Positions 31,348 to 42,480 of a stretch of DNA of 42,649 bases are shown in pieces. The notes under the pieces are model-generated. The model was given only the letters and a program-made list of their open reading frames with translations, had not been told where the DNA came from and ran no database searches. Origin of the DNA: Symbiotaphrina buchneri (Eukaryota > Ascomycota > Symbiotaphrinales > Symbiotaphrinaceae); the NCBI GenBank assembly GCA_001599915.1, contig BCIG01000041.1, positions 1 to 42,649 of the forward strand, in the 5' to 3' direction. Numbering within the stretch: position 1 is the first letter of the stretch; the number at the start of each line of letters is the position of its first letter. Position numbers and translations under genes: made by a program.

Positions 31348-34186
31348 GGGCGTGTCGAAGCGTTGCGTCCAATGGTTCAGAAGGACTATTGTTGAAATAA
31401 AATATGTTCGACTGTTATGATTGTGGAGTCCAAGCGTGCAGTCAACGAAGTAAACAACGTCACTCCACAGTGGCAACGGCCGCTCTAGATATAGACCCCG
31501 GGAGACGAAAGCTTCCTTCCTCGGGCCGGCATTGAAACCCGCAGAAACCGTTCGGCCATGCCTGTACGAGGGCGGAGTTGCCAACCGGGCCATGGGATGA
31601 CGATGACACGCAGCATACCGCGTGGTCTGGGCGGCGTTTGCGGGCGGTGGTGCGGAGCCGGGCAACATGCTGCTTCGGGGAGCCGGCAAGCCCGTGGCCT
31701 GGACCAGCCATGGCGTCCTGGAACTTGCCTGCTCTGGGCCCCGGTTGCGTGGTGTTCCCCCGTCTTAGCCCCGTCTCAAGCGAACAAGCGAATGAAGGGA
31801 CCAGGCCACTCCGTCCCGAAACCGTGTAGCGCAGTTTCTTCTTCAAGACCCTGCGGGAGCGGAGCCTCGGGAAACCGTGCCTCTCTCTCGGTCGATAGAA
31901 TGGGATTTTTGACATTTCGTCGATTTAGGGCGGGGGGAATCGCTCCGGCTCCGAATGCTTGTGCAGTTGAAGCATAGAGTCCTGGTGATGATACAGGTAG
32001 GAGTAGTCTGTAGATAGAGAGCTCAAGAACGTAAGCCGCGCTCACGGCTACTTAGCTGCTTAACTGGAACATCTACTGGTAGTTAACTGAACGCCTACAT
32101 CAAAAAAAGAGCCCCAACATCCACGGTCGCATCTCAAGATCTCCCTCTCGCCCAAGATTCTATGGACGTCTATCTCCGATCCCAACCTTCCAGCACCATC
32201 TAATCAGATCGAAATACGAGGGAAAATATTCCGTGATGTATGCACGTGTTTCTCGGTTCGATGCTCCGTCTTCCACGGCCCGGTTGCCCGTCCAGGTGTG
32301 GGTTGTCTGAGGCTTTCAAGGGTCCAGACCGTGCCCACGCACCACTCGTGGCCGCTCGGTGCAAAACGGCCAAACGGAGCCCCGCGCCAAAAACAGAAAT
32401 TGTCGTCTGACGAGCTGAACATGTTTGTCCGGGATGGCTGCACGTGGAGTGGATACATTGATTTATCGGCGAAGAGTAAATTGCGAACTCCGTGAGGTTG
32501 TCGCTGCATTTCTTTACGTTTCTTTGTCGTCGTATTATTGTGTTGGGCGTGTTCAATTGCTACCACCTGCGGATCCCTTCGCTGATCCATCCCAAGCGTA
32601 CTGCCAGTGCGACACACCACAGCAAAGCGGGCGATGCTCGGAACACGACCAGCTACAGCTCACCGTATTAAATCCGCCTGTCCCTTGCAAAACATAGAAC
32701 TCTCCCAACTTTCTGTGCCTTCAAAATGCACATTCACCAGGCCAATTGACCCAAGGGCAGGGCACCGCCATCATTTGGTGGACTTGTTCGGAAAGCGTGC
32801 GACTGTGGCTGCTCAGCTCTTGGCCCGTCATACTCTCCAAGCCCAGTTTTTTGAGGCGCTGCGATACGGGGTATAGCGAGATTGCTTGCTGATTCGCCAG
32901 ATTCGACTGTTTCCGCTGCTTCTCGAGCTTAGTTTTCCTCCACGCCATAATTAATGTGCAATGTTACAGGTCGAGTGGGACACCAGTGAAAAAAGGCTAC
33001 TCAGTTCCTTACGGGGTTGTTTTTCTTTTTCGCCTTCACTCAGTTGAATGGCCTCGATCATGCTTTCTGCATCACTAGGATTCTGTTTAGGTTGGGTACC
33101 CTTCCAACGTCCTCTGCTGCTCTCTTCGTTCTCTTCACGTTGCCTTGCAAATCACGTGTGTACTACTCGATCTTGTGTTCCTTTTCCACGTGATTTCGGA
33201 GCATATGAGCGATTTATACGATTTTCTTTCTTCGCTGCGCAGGATTTCGATGTGTTGTCTCGTATTCGTACCTACCTCTACTACGTTGTGGCATCTCCGA
33301 TGGGTTTTACTAAAGATCAGAATGGCAATGGCACCTTCCGGTCCCGGTCAATGTGGTACAGATTATTTCGGTCTGGAGGGAAAACTCGCTAATCTCCCAG
33401 CACGACGGCTCAAGGCCCTCCAGATAAAGGACAATGCTGGATCGGCCGATCTCTCCGCCCGCTGCTGCATCGCGGGAGTCGGGACGAATGTTGATGTGGT
33501 TGCAACGGTGGTAACACAGCATGAGGAAATTGGTTGTTTGCACGGGCTAAGGCGACGTGCTTGAAGCTCAGACGACGGAATTCGGCTTGCCATAAGGGCA
33601 GACTCGCACAAACACACATTTCCGCAGAAAGCCTGTGACTGTGGCACTGAAGCGCGGCTCTAACTGGCCACAGAAAAGGAAGCAATGCCTGGGGGTCTAT
33701 GCTCGATTCGGCTGGTTGGATTTGTGCTCCCATGCGGTGGTCGGCACGTCGCCAATCACATGCCGTTCTCGCTTCTCGGCACCGGCTTAGGTAATTGGTG
33801 GTTGGGGCGGCGGAGCAATCAGAAGGGATTGTGGGCGCCTGGGGTGGGTGCATTTGCCAGGTTGGGCCCCGGCAAAGGGGGAATTGCCGCGTACGGCTTG
33901 GACTGCACTTTTCTTTTTCCCGCACTACTGACTACCACCAACCCTTACGTATGATCAGAGTACGAGCACGACACACACACCTCCAATCCACCACCAACCA
34001 GACAACGCATCATCGGGAAGGAGCGGTGTCAATCTCCCGTATCCATCGCAGCCTGCCGTTCCCATCCGGAGAACATCATCTCCATCTCCCAGGCTCCATC
34101 GTCTCCACATCTTGGCCGACGTGTTGATCCATTGACGGTTCGCCCCGTCGGTGCCCTCCCCGCCAGTGTCTGTCGCGGTCGCAGCA
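31348..34186. other. Long (2.8 kb) non-coding stretch between two divergent regulator genes
   Basis: Separates the starts of the bHLH and Zn2Cys6 genes. Frames of up to 170 codons occur but overlap heavily on both strands and show no motif, so I call none. The length suggests large 5' leaders with upstream ORFs or extensive regulation. The right end (33945-34150) is CA/CT-rich and leader-like, with an upstream ATG at 33951. Confidence 0.45.
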
Positions 34187-37100
34187 ATGGAGAGCAAGCC
34201 CACTCTAGGCGACTCCTCGGCAGGGCCGTCGCCGGAAGGGATGGGATCCAACAAACCTGGCTCGGCACCACCACCGCCGCCGCCACCGCCGCCCAAATCA
34301 GCACCACAGAAACGACGGCGATTGACTCGCGCATGCCATCAATGCCGACGACAGAAGATCCGATGTAGTAGCGAGTACCCCTGCTCGCACTGCGCGACTT
34401 ATGGATATGGTGAGTGCGATGAGATGGGGTCGGCTATTCGCCGTCACAGCAGGCTAATGCCGAGACAGAGTGCACGTACGAACAACAACCCGCGCCGCCG
34501 CCGGCACGAACACCCTACATTATGGAGCTGGAGAGCGAGTTGTTGCAGATCAAATCACTTCTGCGTAATATCGTGCCTGGGAGCGGGACTGATGATTTCA
34601 ACTTCAAGACCGTGACGAGTCAACTGCAGACGCCCAGGACGAGCCTGTCGAGGTCTGTCAGCATGCAGCCAACGATAAAGGAAGAGAACGATGAGGATCA
34701 ATTGGAAAACATGATAGAGGCTACTGGACAGTTGGGAGTCGATGATCAGGGCAAACATGAATACTATGGCCACTTTTCCGGATATGCATTCTTCCAAAGG
34801 GCAGGTGATCAGCTCAACAACACCTTTGGGTCTTCCCCCGGATCCAGCGGATTGACCGCCACCGAAGCCATATTGAAGGTCTTTGATTCTGCTCCAACTG
34901 GCGATCCATCACAAATAGATTTGCCACTGTCAGGATTGCTACCCCAACGGGATCTGGCCAAGGAACTTGTTCGTAAAGCACTGGATCTTGCATGCGCGCT
35001 TCTCGCCTTCCTTCATCGACCAACGTTTGATGCCAGCTTCAACCGAATCTACGAGATTGATCCTGAATATTACACGCAGGACGATCATCGTTTTCTACCG
35101 CTGCTTTACAGTCTCCTCGCAGTTGGTTCGCTTTTCACACCAAAGCCGAGCAACAATCAACCAACCAAGAGATCCATCTCTCCAGGGTATTCCATCAACC
35201 TCCATCATCCCTGTTGTTTCTAATCCCATCCCAGTTTCCGCTACTTTACTGCCGCTCGGCGTCTGATCGACATCACTGAATTACGAGACCTTACGTCGCT
35301 CCAAGCTGTCATCGCAATGATCGTCTATCTACAATCATCATCCCGCATATCAACATGTCATTCATATGTGTCACTCGCAGTATCTGCTGCTATGCGCATG
35401 GGACTCCATCGAGCCATATTTCCTAACAACAACCTTATAGATCATGAGATTCGCAAACGAATGTTTTGGGCGATTGAGCGAACCGATACTTACGTGGGAA
35501 CCGTTTTGGGCCTGCCCAAACTGATTAATGAGCAAGATATAGACCAGGAGATGCCTGCTGAGGTGGATGATGAATACATTACCGAGGAGCGCATACTCCC
35601 GTTCCCAGCAAGCAAGACCTCCGTTCAAGCGGCAGCGAACGCACATACTCGACTGTTGAAGATCCTGGCAAAATTGGTAAAATATGTCTACCCCATTCAA
35701 CCTGCCAGACCAAGCGCGGAAAAGAAGATGGACAGTTATCTGGTCAGCGGCGCGCACATCCGCGAGATTGAGCAGGAGTTACAGGAGTGGTCGAAGCAAC
35801 TTCCAGTGAATCTGCGTGGTCCACTCCACAGGCCCGAGCATCTAGTGAAGTATGTTTTGCTATCTATTTTGGACACTGTACATCGACTAATTGAGATATC
35901 CAGAGCCAAATATCAACTCAGCATGGCATATGCACATGTTCAGATCATGTTATACCGTCCTTTCCTCCACTACATCTCTCGCCAGTCAGAAACCCGCACG
36001 GCCGACCGGCGCAAGTATGACTGCGCCATGGCCTGCATCAACGTGTCACAGGACGCCGTCCAGAAAGCAGACGCCATGAGACGGATCGGCCTCCTTACGG
36101 GCGTGTCGTGGTTCACAGTCTACACCACCTTTCTGGCCAGCGTGTCACTTATCTTTAGCGCCCTTGGTCTCACGGACGAGGCGCTGGCAGAACAGCGGGC
36201 CAAGGACGCCGCTATTGGAAAGAAATGTCTGGAAAGCCTTCGGCAGCGAAGCATGGCGGCACAGCGCTGTTCTGACGCCTTACAGGTGGGTTTTAATTCC
36301 GTTTCCCCATTTTCTATATCGAGTTTACCCCTCTCCGGGTGTCAATCTCGGCTTCCCTCATTCGGACCCCTCTCGGCCGAGAGATGCACGTTGCTGACTT
36401 ACCTCGGCTCAACAGATTCTATGGGAGCAGCTCCCTGAACGGCTCCGGCAAGAGCATACCACTCCATCGACCACCATCCCTGGCGCATCAGGGGGCACCG
36501 GGACCTCCGCTACGCCGGAAGATACCACGGGGCTCAATACTACTTCTTTCACCGGCTCCAATCCTCCCAGCGGCACTCTCACGCACACCACCATCACCCC
36601 CGATGCCATCCGCCCGTCACCCACGGCCTCGGGCTCTGCACCCGGTTCCGTAGTGCGTTCCTCGACGTCTGCGTCGCGGAAGCACCCACGTGAGGTCGAA
36701 CAACCCGCCTACACCGGCATGAACCTGGAAGACGTCGACGCGTGGGGCGACCCGGACCTGTCCTTCCCGCTCCAACCCGGGCCCGGGTCCGCCGGGGCCT
36801 TCTCCGCGCACCAAACGCCGACCGGCTACACGACCGTCTCGCCGCCGCGCCTGGTCCCAACCTACGATCTCTACGGCTGGCAAACCAACTCCCCTCTACC
36901 CTTCTCGCAGCTCCCCCTCAGCAGCAGCAGCAGCGGGGGCGGGAACCCGAACACGACACGCAGTCCCACAACGACGTCCATGGGCGCGACGCCAGGCATG
37001 GGCGTGGTGACGGGGATGACGCCCGGCGGCATGGTGGGCGGCGGTGGGGTGCAGTGGATTGGCGACGACGACTCGCCGGGGATGGATGCGGGCTTTGATC

Positions 37101-37213
37101 AGTTGAGAGCCCAGCCGTTTGGCCCGCTCGAGCCCAGTATGACGGATGTCCAGCAGCTCAATATGGAGTTTCTGAATCGCACGGGTGGGGATTGGAATAT
37201 GTGGGGGAGCTGA
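34187..37213 (+). CDS. Zn2Cys6 transcription factor, large (911 aa), fungal_trans domain
   Basis: Exons 34187-34409, 34469-35186, 35235-35849, 35904-36285 and 36416-37213; all phases agree. The N-terminus has a nine-proline run, then basic KRRRLTRAC. The zinc cluster is C50, C53, C60, C66, C69, C76 (CX2CX6CX5CX2CX6C), split by intron 1 within the codon before its last Cys. Linker helix: MELESELLQIKSLLRNIV. The fungal_trans domain covers FLHRPTFDASFNRI, FRYFTAARRLIDITELRDLT, SSSRISTCHSYVSLAVSAAM and RKRMFWAIERTDTYVGTVLG. The tail shows AYAHVQIMLYRPFLHYIS. The C-terminal roughly 230 residues are Ser/Thr/Pro/Gly-rich and end MEFLNRTGGDWNMWGS, probably an activation region. The 54-bp intron 35850-35903 has no stop and is a multiple of three, but has perfect GTATGT, gactaat and tccag signals. 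Overall resembles sugar/polysaccharide-response regulators; not assigned. Confidence 0.87.
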
Positions 37214-37877
37214 GGGGGGTGAGCGGGTGGGTTTAAAGAATGAGGATGAGTTGAGATATGCCCATGGGCGGGGAATATACCCCTCCCCCTCTGTCATGGC
37301 AAAGCTGGGACGGGCACGCGCTTCCACCCGGGTTGCGGAGCTGCACTGTTTGGTGTCTACTCCGCTTCAGCGTAGTCTTCTCCTTGCGCGCATCATCGCC
37401 GTGGTTTACGGGTCTCTACTGCCGGGGAAGGGTCCGTGAAAAAAGAGAGGTTGCAAGGAAGCGTCGGTCATGCTGGACTCGGGGATGAGCGGGTGTGCCA
37501 TGCACGGGGAGGTCGCCGCGTCCAAGCAGACCGTCACAGGGCGGTGTTACATGTCTAGCTCGGCCCAGGGGTATCACCATTGGAGGGGTATCCCAGCATC
37601 GGGTCGTCGGCGCTGCTGGGGTTCGGGCTCGTGTGAGAGAATGGTGTTGGTGGATAACGGGATGACCGGGGTACGGCAGAGAGCTGCTCCGAGGAGCATA
37701 TGTCTTGAGGAGCACGAGCGAATCACGGTTGATTGTATGACTAGAAGAATAAACACTACGCCGAGATGATGATCTATCTGTATCTTCTTCTTGTCGTGGC
37801 TTTCTCTTGTCCTTGTGTGCTGGTGTTGGGCTGCTAGCCTGGGCCCTGGCGGACTGGGATGATAGAGATCGGCTTAC
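37214..37877. other. Intergenic downstream of the large regulator
   Basis: 664 bp, partly 3' UTR. Overlapping frames on both strands lack motifs. Nothing supported apart from the possible small Cys-rich exon that begins at its right edge. Confidence 0.4.
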
Positions 37878-38030
37878 CTGCCCGCCCCCCAAGGACAGAT
37901 TGCAGCCGCATCCACGTCCGTATCCGTGACCGCACTTAGATCCGCAGCGGGATGCGTCCCCGCAGAGTACCCGCGCGGCCCAGTGGCCGCAGTTCCGGGT
38001 TTGGATGTCTTTGTTTACCAGCGCAACCAT
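37878..38030 (-). CDS. Possible small cysteine-rich (metallothionein-like?) exon
   Basis: A 51-codon stretch from ATG 38030 to a GTAAGC donor (37877) contains six Cys in a Gly-rich pattern (CGDASRCGSKCGHGYGRGCG plus one more Cys). This is reminiscent of fungal copper metallothioneins. The frame stays open far beyond into low-complexity sequence, and a TATATA run overlaps the ATG, which is awkward for this start. A chance frame is quite possible. Confidence 0.2.
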
Positions 38031-38220
38031 ATATATGCCTGTTGTCTGACCCTGTCCAGTCTCATGGTTTCGTTGTCCGGGAAAAAAAATCAGCAATTAT
38101 TCTCTCTCGGGATACTGGGCTACAACACGGGGCTACAACACGCCATTCAGCACTCCCACGCAACCTGTCTTTCTGAACTATCATCTGAATACATCTCTTC
38201 ATCTCCCGTCCTACAGATTA

Positions 38221-38610
38221 TTGGAGGCTCCGGCTCCCTGGTATTGGTCGGTATTGGTAGCATTCAAGGATCTGGAAATCGAGCTAGACCAAGGAGCTGA
38301 ACTTATCAAAGGCCTTCTCGAAGGTCTTACTTCTGCGGAACAAATCCATAAAGCAATTCTTTGCATCACAGACAGCACCCCACCTCCCGTTGCCGACTGC
38401 TGTCGAGTCGAACGTCCCGCTGACGGCCTTCTAGGCATCCTATACGAAATGAAACCAATAAGCCAACCCCACCTGCCCAACTCTCTCTCCTATGGTTCGA
38501 CGGGACCTTACGCATCGGCCGCTCCTTTCGCGAACACCGCCTCGCTACCTCGCTACCTGAGGTACCTGATATCGAAAACTCGCCGAAGGCCAGCAAGCTT
38601 GACCGGATGA
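38221..38610 (+). CDS. Possible hypothetical protein or exon, 129 codons
   Basis: Open frame with coding-like third positions and helical segments (LDQGAELIKGLLEGLTSAEQ, IHKAILCITDS). No ATG at its left edge, so an upstream exon or a later start would be needed. No family recognised; the minus strand has no better frame. Two 12-bp direct repeats (38118-38129 and 38131-38142) lie just upstream. Confidence 0.25.
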   Translation: MEAPAPWYWSVLVAFKDLEIELDQGAELIKGLLEGLTSAEQIHKAILCITDSTPPPVADCCRVERPADGLLGILYEMKPISQPHLPNSLSYGSTGPYASAAPFANTASLPRYLRYLISKTRRRPASLTG

Positions 38611-39237
38611 GGAAGCTGCACAGTAGCAGGGTCCACTTGTTTCGCAACTTTCGTCAACTCTTTGCGGTATCTGAAACTAGCGCGGGAAAATGTGGGAATT
38701 GTGATCGGCGGCAGGGAAGGGAGCGATTATTTTGTCCCTTTTCTCCATAGGGGAGGTGGGGGGAAGCGGGTTGGGTGGTGTTTTGGATGCCACGGTTGAG
38801 GATGGGGTATTTTGGATTATAAGATTACTTATTTATGATTTGTGGGAGGGATTGGGCTTTGATATCCGTTAAGAGCGGCTAGAGGATTACAATAGAACAA
38901 GGGATTTTAGAGGTCGGGTTCTGTTGTTGAAAGGTGGTGCGTAAATCGTGTATTATTAGTATTAATTTTCTCAGCTTGTTGTCAGTAATAGTCGGAACAC
39001 CACTGCCGGCCAGTGATGTCCTACAGCTATCCAGGAAAGAGAGAAGGAAAGAAATGGAGTAATGAAACAAACAAGACAGGAAACAAGGATGGAGAAAAGG
39101 AAACAAGAAAAGAAAGAGCAGGAGAGCGAACATACCTTTAACCTACCTTCTCATGGTCCCATACATGTCTGTCATGTTCAGTTACAATGGAACGTCGTCC
39201 ATCGTAACATCGATCTTCTGCGCGAATGCAAACCCTG
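38611..39237. other. Intergenic, no gene recognised
   Basis: 627 bp. G-rich around 38750-38780, purine-rich (gga/aaga runs) around 39040-39120, AT-rich near 38810-38850. No supported feature. Confidence 0.45.
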
Positions 39238-40005
39238 CTAAAAGTTCATCAGTCCTTGGAGTGACGGAGTCTGATTTGCATCAGGAGTCGAGTCGTTCCT
39301 GAGAAGAGATCTCGCGAAGGCCTCGTTCCAGCCAGGATCCGTCTCTCTTTCCAACAGTCGCGGATCGGTTATCCTAGTATCCGCATGCAAGAGCTGTTCG
39401 TGCTCGTGCAGCGTCTTGGGTGGGGTGGAAGTGAGTAGAAACTCCTGTATGAGCTGTTTCAACAAACTCTCGTCAGCAATATCAATCTGAGCACCCTGAG
39501 GGTCAATATCACAGGCATCCCGATCCGAGCGCGGATCTTGCTCGTCCTGCGTATCAGGAGAGGTGGGAGGGCTGTAATTCAACCTACCTTCCTTCCTCTT
39601 CTCCACCCACGAAGACTGGCCAGTCATGTCACTCACACCACCTTCCGGATAAGAAGCAAATCTATCCTCCCAATCCGAGAGGCTCTGTATTGGTGAGAGA
39701 GAATCCGTGTCTTCGTCTCGCTCGGGATTAAATCCCACTATATGATCCCATCCCAGGTCTTTGACCAAGGACTCAAGATCCACCCCGGGCGCAAGCATCT
39801 CATCAGAATCACCCATTTCGCACGTTTCGCCCCTGTGCGGTAAGTGACGAATGATGGATGCGAGATTGGTGGGATAGGTTGTGGTCTCGTCCCTTCTTTC
39901 GGTTTGGTTCAAATGAAGGGGCATATATCTATCGAATGTTATATTTAGGATTGTGATTTGTTCAGATAGTGTGCTGTACAGCTTATGCAAGGAAAAGTCC
40001 ATCAT
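39238..40005 (-). CDS. Hypothetical acidic protein
   Basis: Intronless frame of up to 255 codons from ATG 40005; ATG 39924 (MPLHLNQTERRDE) or 39816 (MGDSDEMLAPG) may be the true start. It is acidic and polar, with DLESLVKDLGWDHIVGFNPE, SLSDWEDRFASYPEGG and DESLLKQLIQEFLLTSTPP as the more ordered pieces. No signal peptide, membrane segment or recognised domain. The composition suggests a largely disordered intracellular protein. Its coding status rests on frame length and amino-acid make-up only. Confidence 0.5.
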   Translation of the reverse strand: MMDFSLHKLYSTLSEQITILNITFDRYMPLHLNQTERRDETTTYPTNLASIIRHLPHRGETCEMGDSDEMLAPGVDLESLVKDLGWDHIVGFNPERDEDTDSLSPIQSLSDWEDRFASYPEGGVSDMTGQSSWVEKRKEGRLNYSPPTSPDTQDEQDPRSDRDACDIDPQGAQIDIADESLLKQLIQEFLLTSTPPKTLHEHEQLLHADTRITDPRLLERETDPGWNEAFARSLLRNDSTPDANQTPSLQGLMNF

Positions 40006-40485
40006 TGTCCCTTGTTATAAACAATGGCCCATTGTCACCAAAGACAACGGCATTGACATTGTGTTTCCTATCTTCCGTTCCGGCCTGGGAAGATGCAAGT
40101 CTTTTGTCCTCCTTATGTGGCATGAAAGCCTTTTGGAAAAGCAGTAACTATCACACTTGCCTTGCCTCCAGCAGCTGAGGGGGGAAGAGCAGAGGGAGCC
40201 CATGCAGGACAATTTCAAGACAGCCTGTATGGTGATCACGGCCTGAATGGTTTGCATCATGTGGCCAACCCATCTGTGTGGCTGAAAGTGCGAGGATAGT
40301 CGGTAAGTATCCCAAATCTAATATATTTGAAAAGTAATTCGAGTGGAATCTGCCCTGGGCCTATTCTATGCTCATGCAAAGTAGTATATCAACTCCAGTC
40401 CAAGCAACCTCTAGCTATGTCGTCAAAAACATTATTAAAAGAGAGAGGGATGCCGTCCGTGACCCAAATCAATGCCTCATTGCAT
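40006..40485. other. Intergenic, no gene recognised
   Basis: 480 bp between two minus-strand genes. It holds the promoter of the acidic hypothetical gene and the 3' end of the MFS gene. Nothing else seen. Confidence 0.45.
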
Positions 40486-42036
40486 CTACCTCCGTAGAGT
40501 CCGCAGCCATCTCGGTCGTCCACCAATGAAGACGCACGACAGCACCGCAGTGACCAGTGCTATCATAGCCATGACCAGGTTCATATTCCCATAGCCAATG
40601 GTATCCGTCAGCAATCCGCTCAACAGCGGGCCCAGCGTCAATCCGCCACTAAACACCATACTGTTCAATCCGTAGAGCTGCGCGTATGGTCCGTTCTCGC
40701 CGAAGAATCCCGGATTCGCCTTGTCGTATGCTTGCACAATGCGGCTGGCCTCGACAATAGATGGTGAGCCGATCACTGCCAGCCCGCTACCTGAGAGCGC
40801 CAGCAGTGCACAGTATAGAATGATCTGATTGCGTCCGCCGGAGTGGGGCAGCCGAAGCAATATCAGGACTGGGATAAGGTACGCGTACCCGAGTGCGGCG
40901 GCTGGCTTGGTGCCATAGCGATCCACAGCCCAACCGGCAATTGGACCAAGCGCAACGTATGGGATATCCAGTGCAATGAATAGAAGACCAGCCTGGAGTG
41001 ATTCAAAATTGAACAGTGTCTCCGCTGTCGTTGGCACGGTAGCGTCAAAGGTCCCTAAGAACGTGGCATGAACGAAGGCGAGCAGGAACGCGACAAGGAG
41101 ACGCAGATTGCGGAAGGTGTAGAGGATAGGAGCCTTGCGGAAGAAAGGGTGCACATCTGCCGGCACTTTGTAGACTTTGGTATCGTCAGCATCTTTTGTG
41201 CCGAGGAGTGGGTCTTCTTCGTTGTCCTCAGGCCGGTCCTCCTGGTCTGCTGAATCATCTCTTGCCGGAAGATCGGACTCAGTCTCTTGAAGATCCTCAA
41301 ATTGTGCCGCTACCTTCTTTTCTACAACGACAACTCGCATGAGGAAGTCCAGCACAAGTATTGACCCTCCCAGACTGAATACTCCTACATCTCCGGCCTT
41401 TTGATATATCGCCCCGCCGAGGACAGGCGCCGCCAGTTCCCCAACGGAGATGAAGCTAAAGATCTGGCCATGAAGTTAGCTATCGCCCAATGATCGCTCC
41501 TACAGAACATACCGAGCCAATAACTGTCCCCAGCCTATTGGCGCCGACCGTGTCCATCACAAGAGCTAGACCAACCGTCCATACTAACGCTGCACTAGTT
41601 CCCTGCAGCAATCTCGCAAGTATCAACACCCACAAGCTCTGACCAAGAGATAGCAAAAGTGTTGCAGCCAATAGCGCCGCGAGGCCGGCAAGGAAAGGCA
41701 ACCGTCGTGATGAGATACGGTCGGCAAGCCAACCAGCGACGGGTGAAAAGAGCACGGAAGCCCCGGCGTAAACGGCTAACAGAGCGGAGACTTGTGTTTG
41801 GACCTGCGATTGTGGTAGGCCAAGACGGGATCTCAGAATGAATGGTAGGATAGGCACTGCATTGACGGTCAGTATGCACAATCTTTGAAGTATCACCAAG
41901 GATGAGATGTCGCACCGACGAGGCCATAGAGAAAGAGGTCAGTGAAGAGACCGATGGCGACAGTGGCTATGATGAAAAGCGTGCTGGAGCGCCACCGAAG
42001 GCCGATCGGTTTTGATTTGGCCATCCCCAGGCTCAT
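40486..42036 (-). CDS. MFS transporter, DHA1-type drug/amine:H+ antiporter family
   Basis: Membrane transporter of 480 residues. Exons in coding order: 42036-41916, 41856-41513 and 41463-40486; introns 41857-41915 and 41464-41512 have good branch sites (actgac, gctaac). TM1 is STLFIIATVAIGLFTDLFLY, followed by GLVVPILPFILRSRLGLP. MFS motif A is GWLADRISSRR, then RLLQGTSAALVWTVGLALVM (TM4-5 region) and GELAAPVLGGAIYQKAG. A long acidic cytosolic loop (DLQETESDLPARDDSADQED and on) separates the two halves. The second half contains AGWAVDRYGTKPAA and SGSGLAVIGSP. The order matches VMAT-like fungal multidrug/toxin exporters. The substrate is unknown, and no biosynthetic genes are adjacent within the window. 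Confidence 0.88.
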
Positions 42037-42480
42037 GGTTCTGATCGTGAAGGAGAGGTGAGTGAGGTGAGATTCGGAAATAAGAAATCGATGACCGCGA
42101 CTTTGCAGTTTACCGGCTAATGACGTACTTTGTACCAGCGGCCCGAGCGGAACACGTGGTAAGGTCGCAAGACACCAAACGGTACGGATAAAGAATACAG
42201 ACAAGCCAAACACATATGGTAGAAGACAACAGCCAGGGATATCTCGGCCTCTCGATAAAGTTCTCAATCACTTACAATTGTGAGCTTTTGAGGTATATTG
42301 ATGCTATCGCTGCAGACGTACAAAGGGTGGCCACATACGCTCGCTCCCTGAAGGATGTCTGAGTGGGTTGTTTCCGACTGTGCGCCACCTTTGGCCGATC
42401 GAAGCTGCCTATACGTTTTGATTAAGATGAAACGAGCCGTCCTATCGAACTATAGGGACTGTGAGCGAGGGATCCCTGGA
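42037..42480. other. Promoter side of the MFS gene
   Basis: 444 bp upstream of the MFS start, with ordinary GC. It ends in a perfect 10-bp palindrome (agggatccct, 42468-42477) directly before the AT-rich block. No gene recognised. Confidence 0.4.

Noticed and set aside
31348-31689. N-terminal extension of the bHLH protein to an ATG at 31689
   Set aside because: The added 114 residues are His/Arg/Pro-rich and unlike the rest; more likely 5' leader.
33410-33925. 171-codon minus-strand frame in the long spacer
   Set aside because: Cys/Ser/Arg-rich with no recognisable motif; competing frames of similar length exist on the plus strand.
37416-38096. 226-codon minus-strand frame
   Set aside because: Most of it is low-complexity Ser/Arg/Pro/His sequence with no domain. 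Only the short Cys-rich start is worth keeping as a weak candidate.
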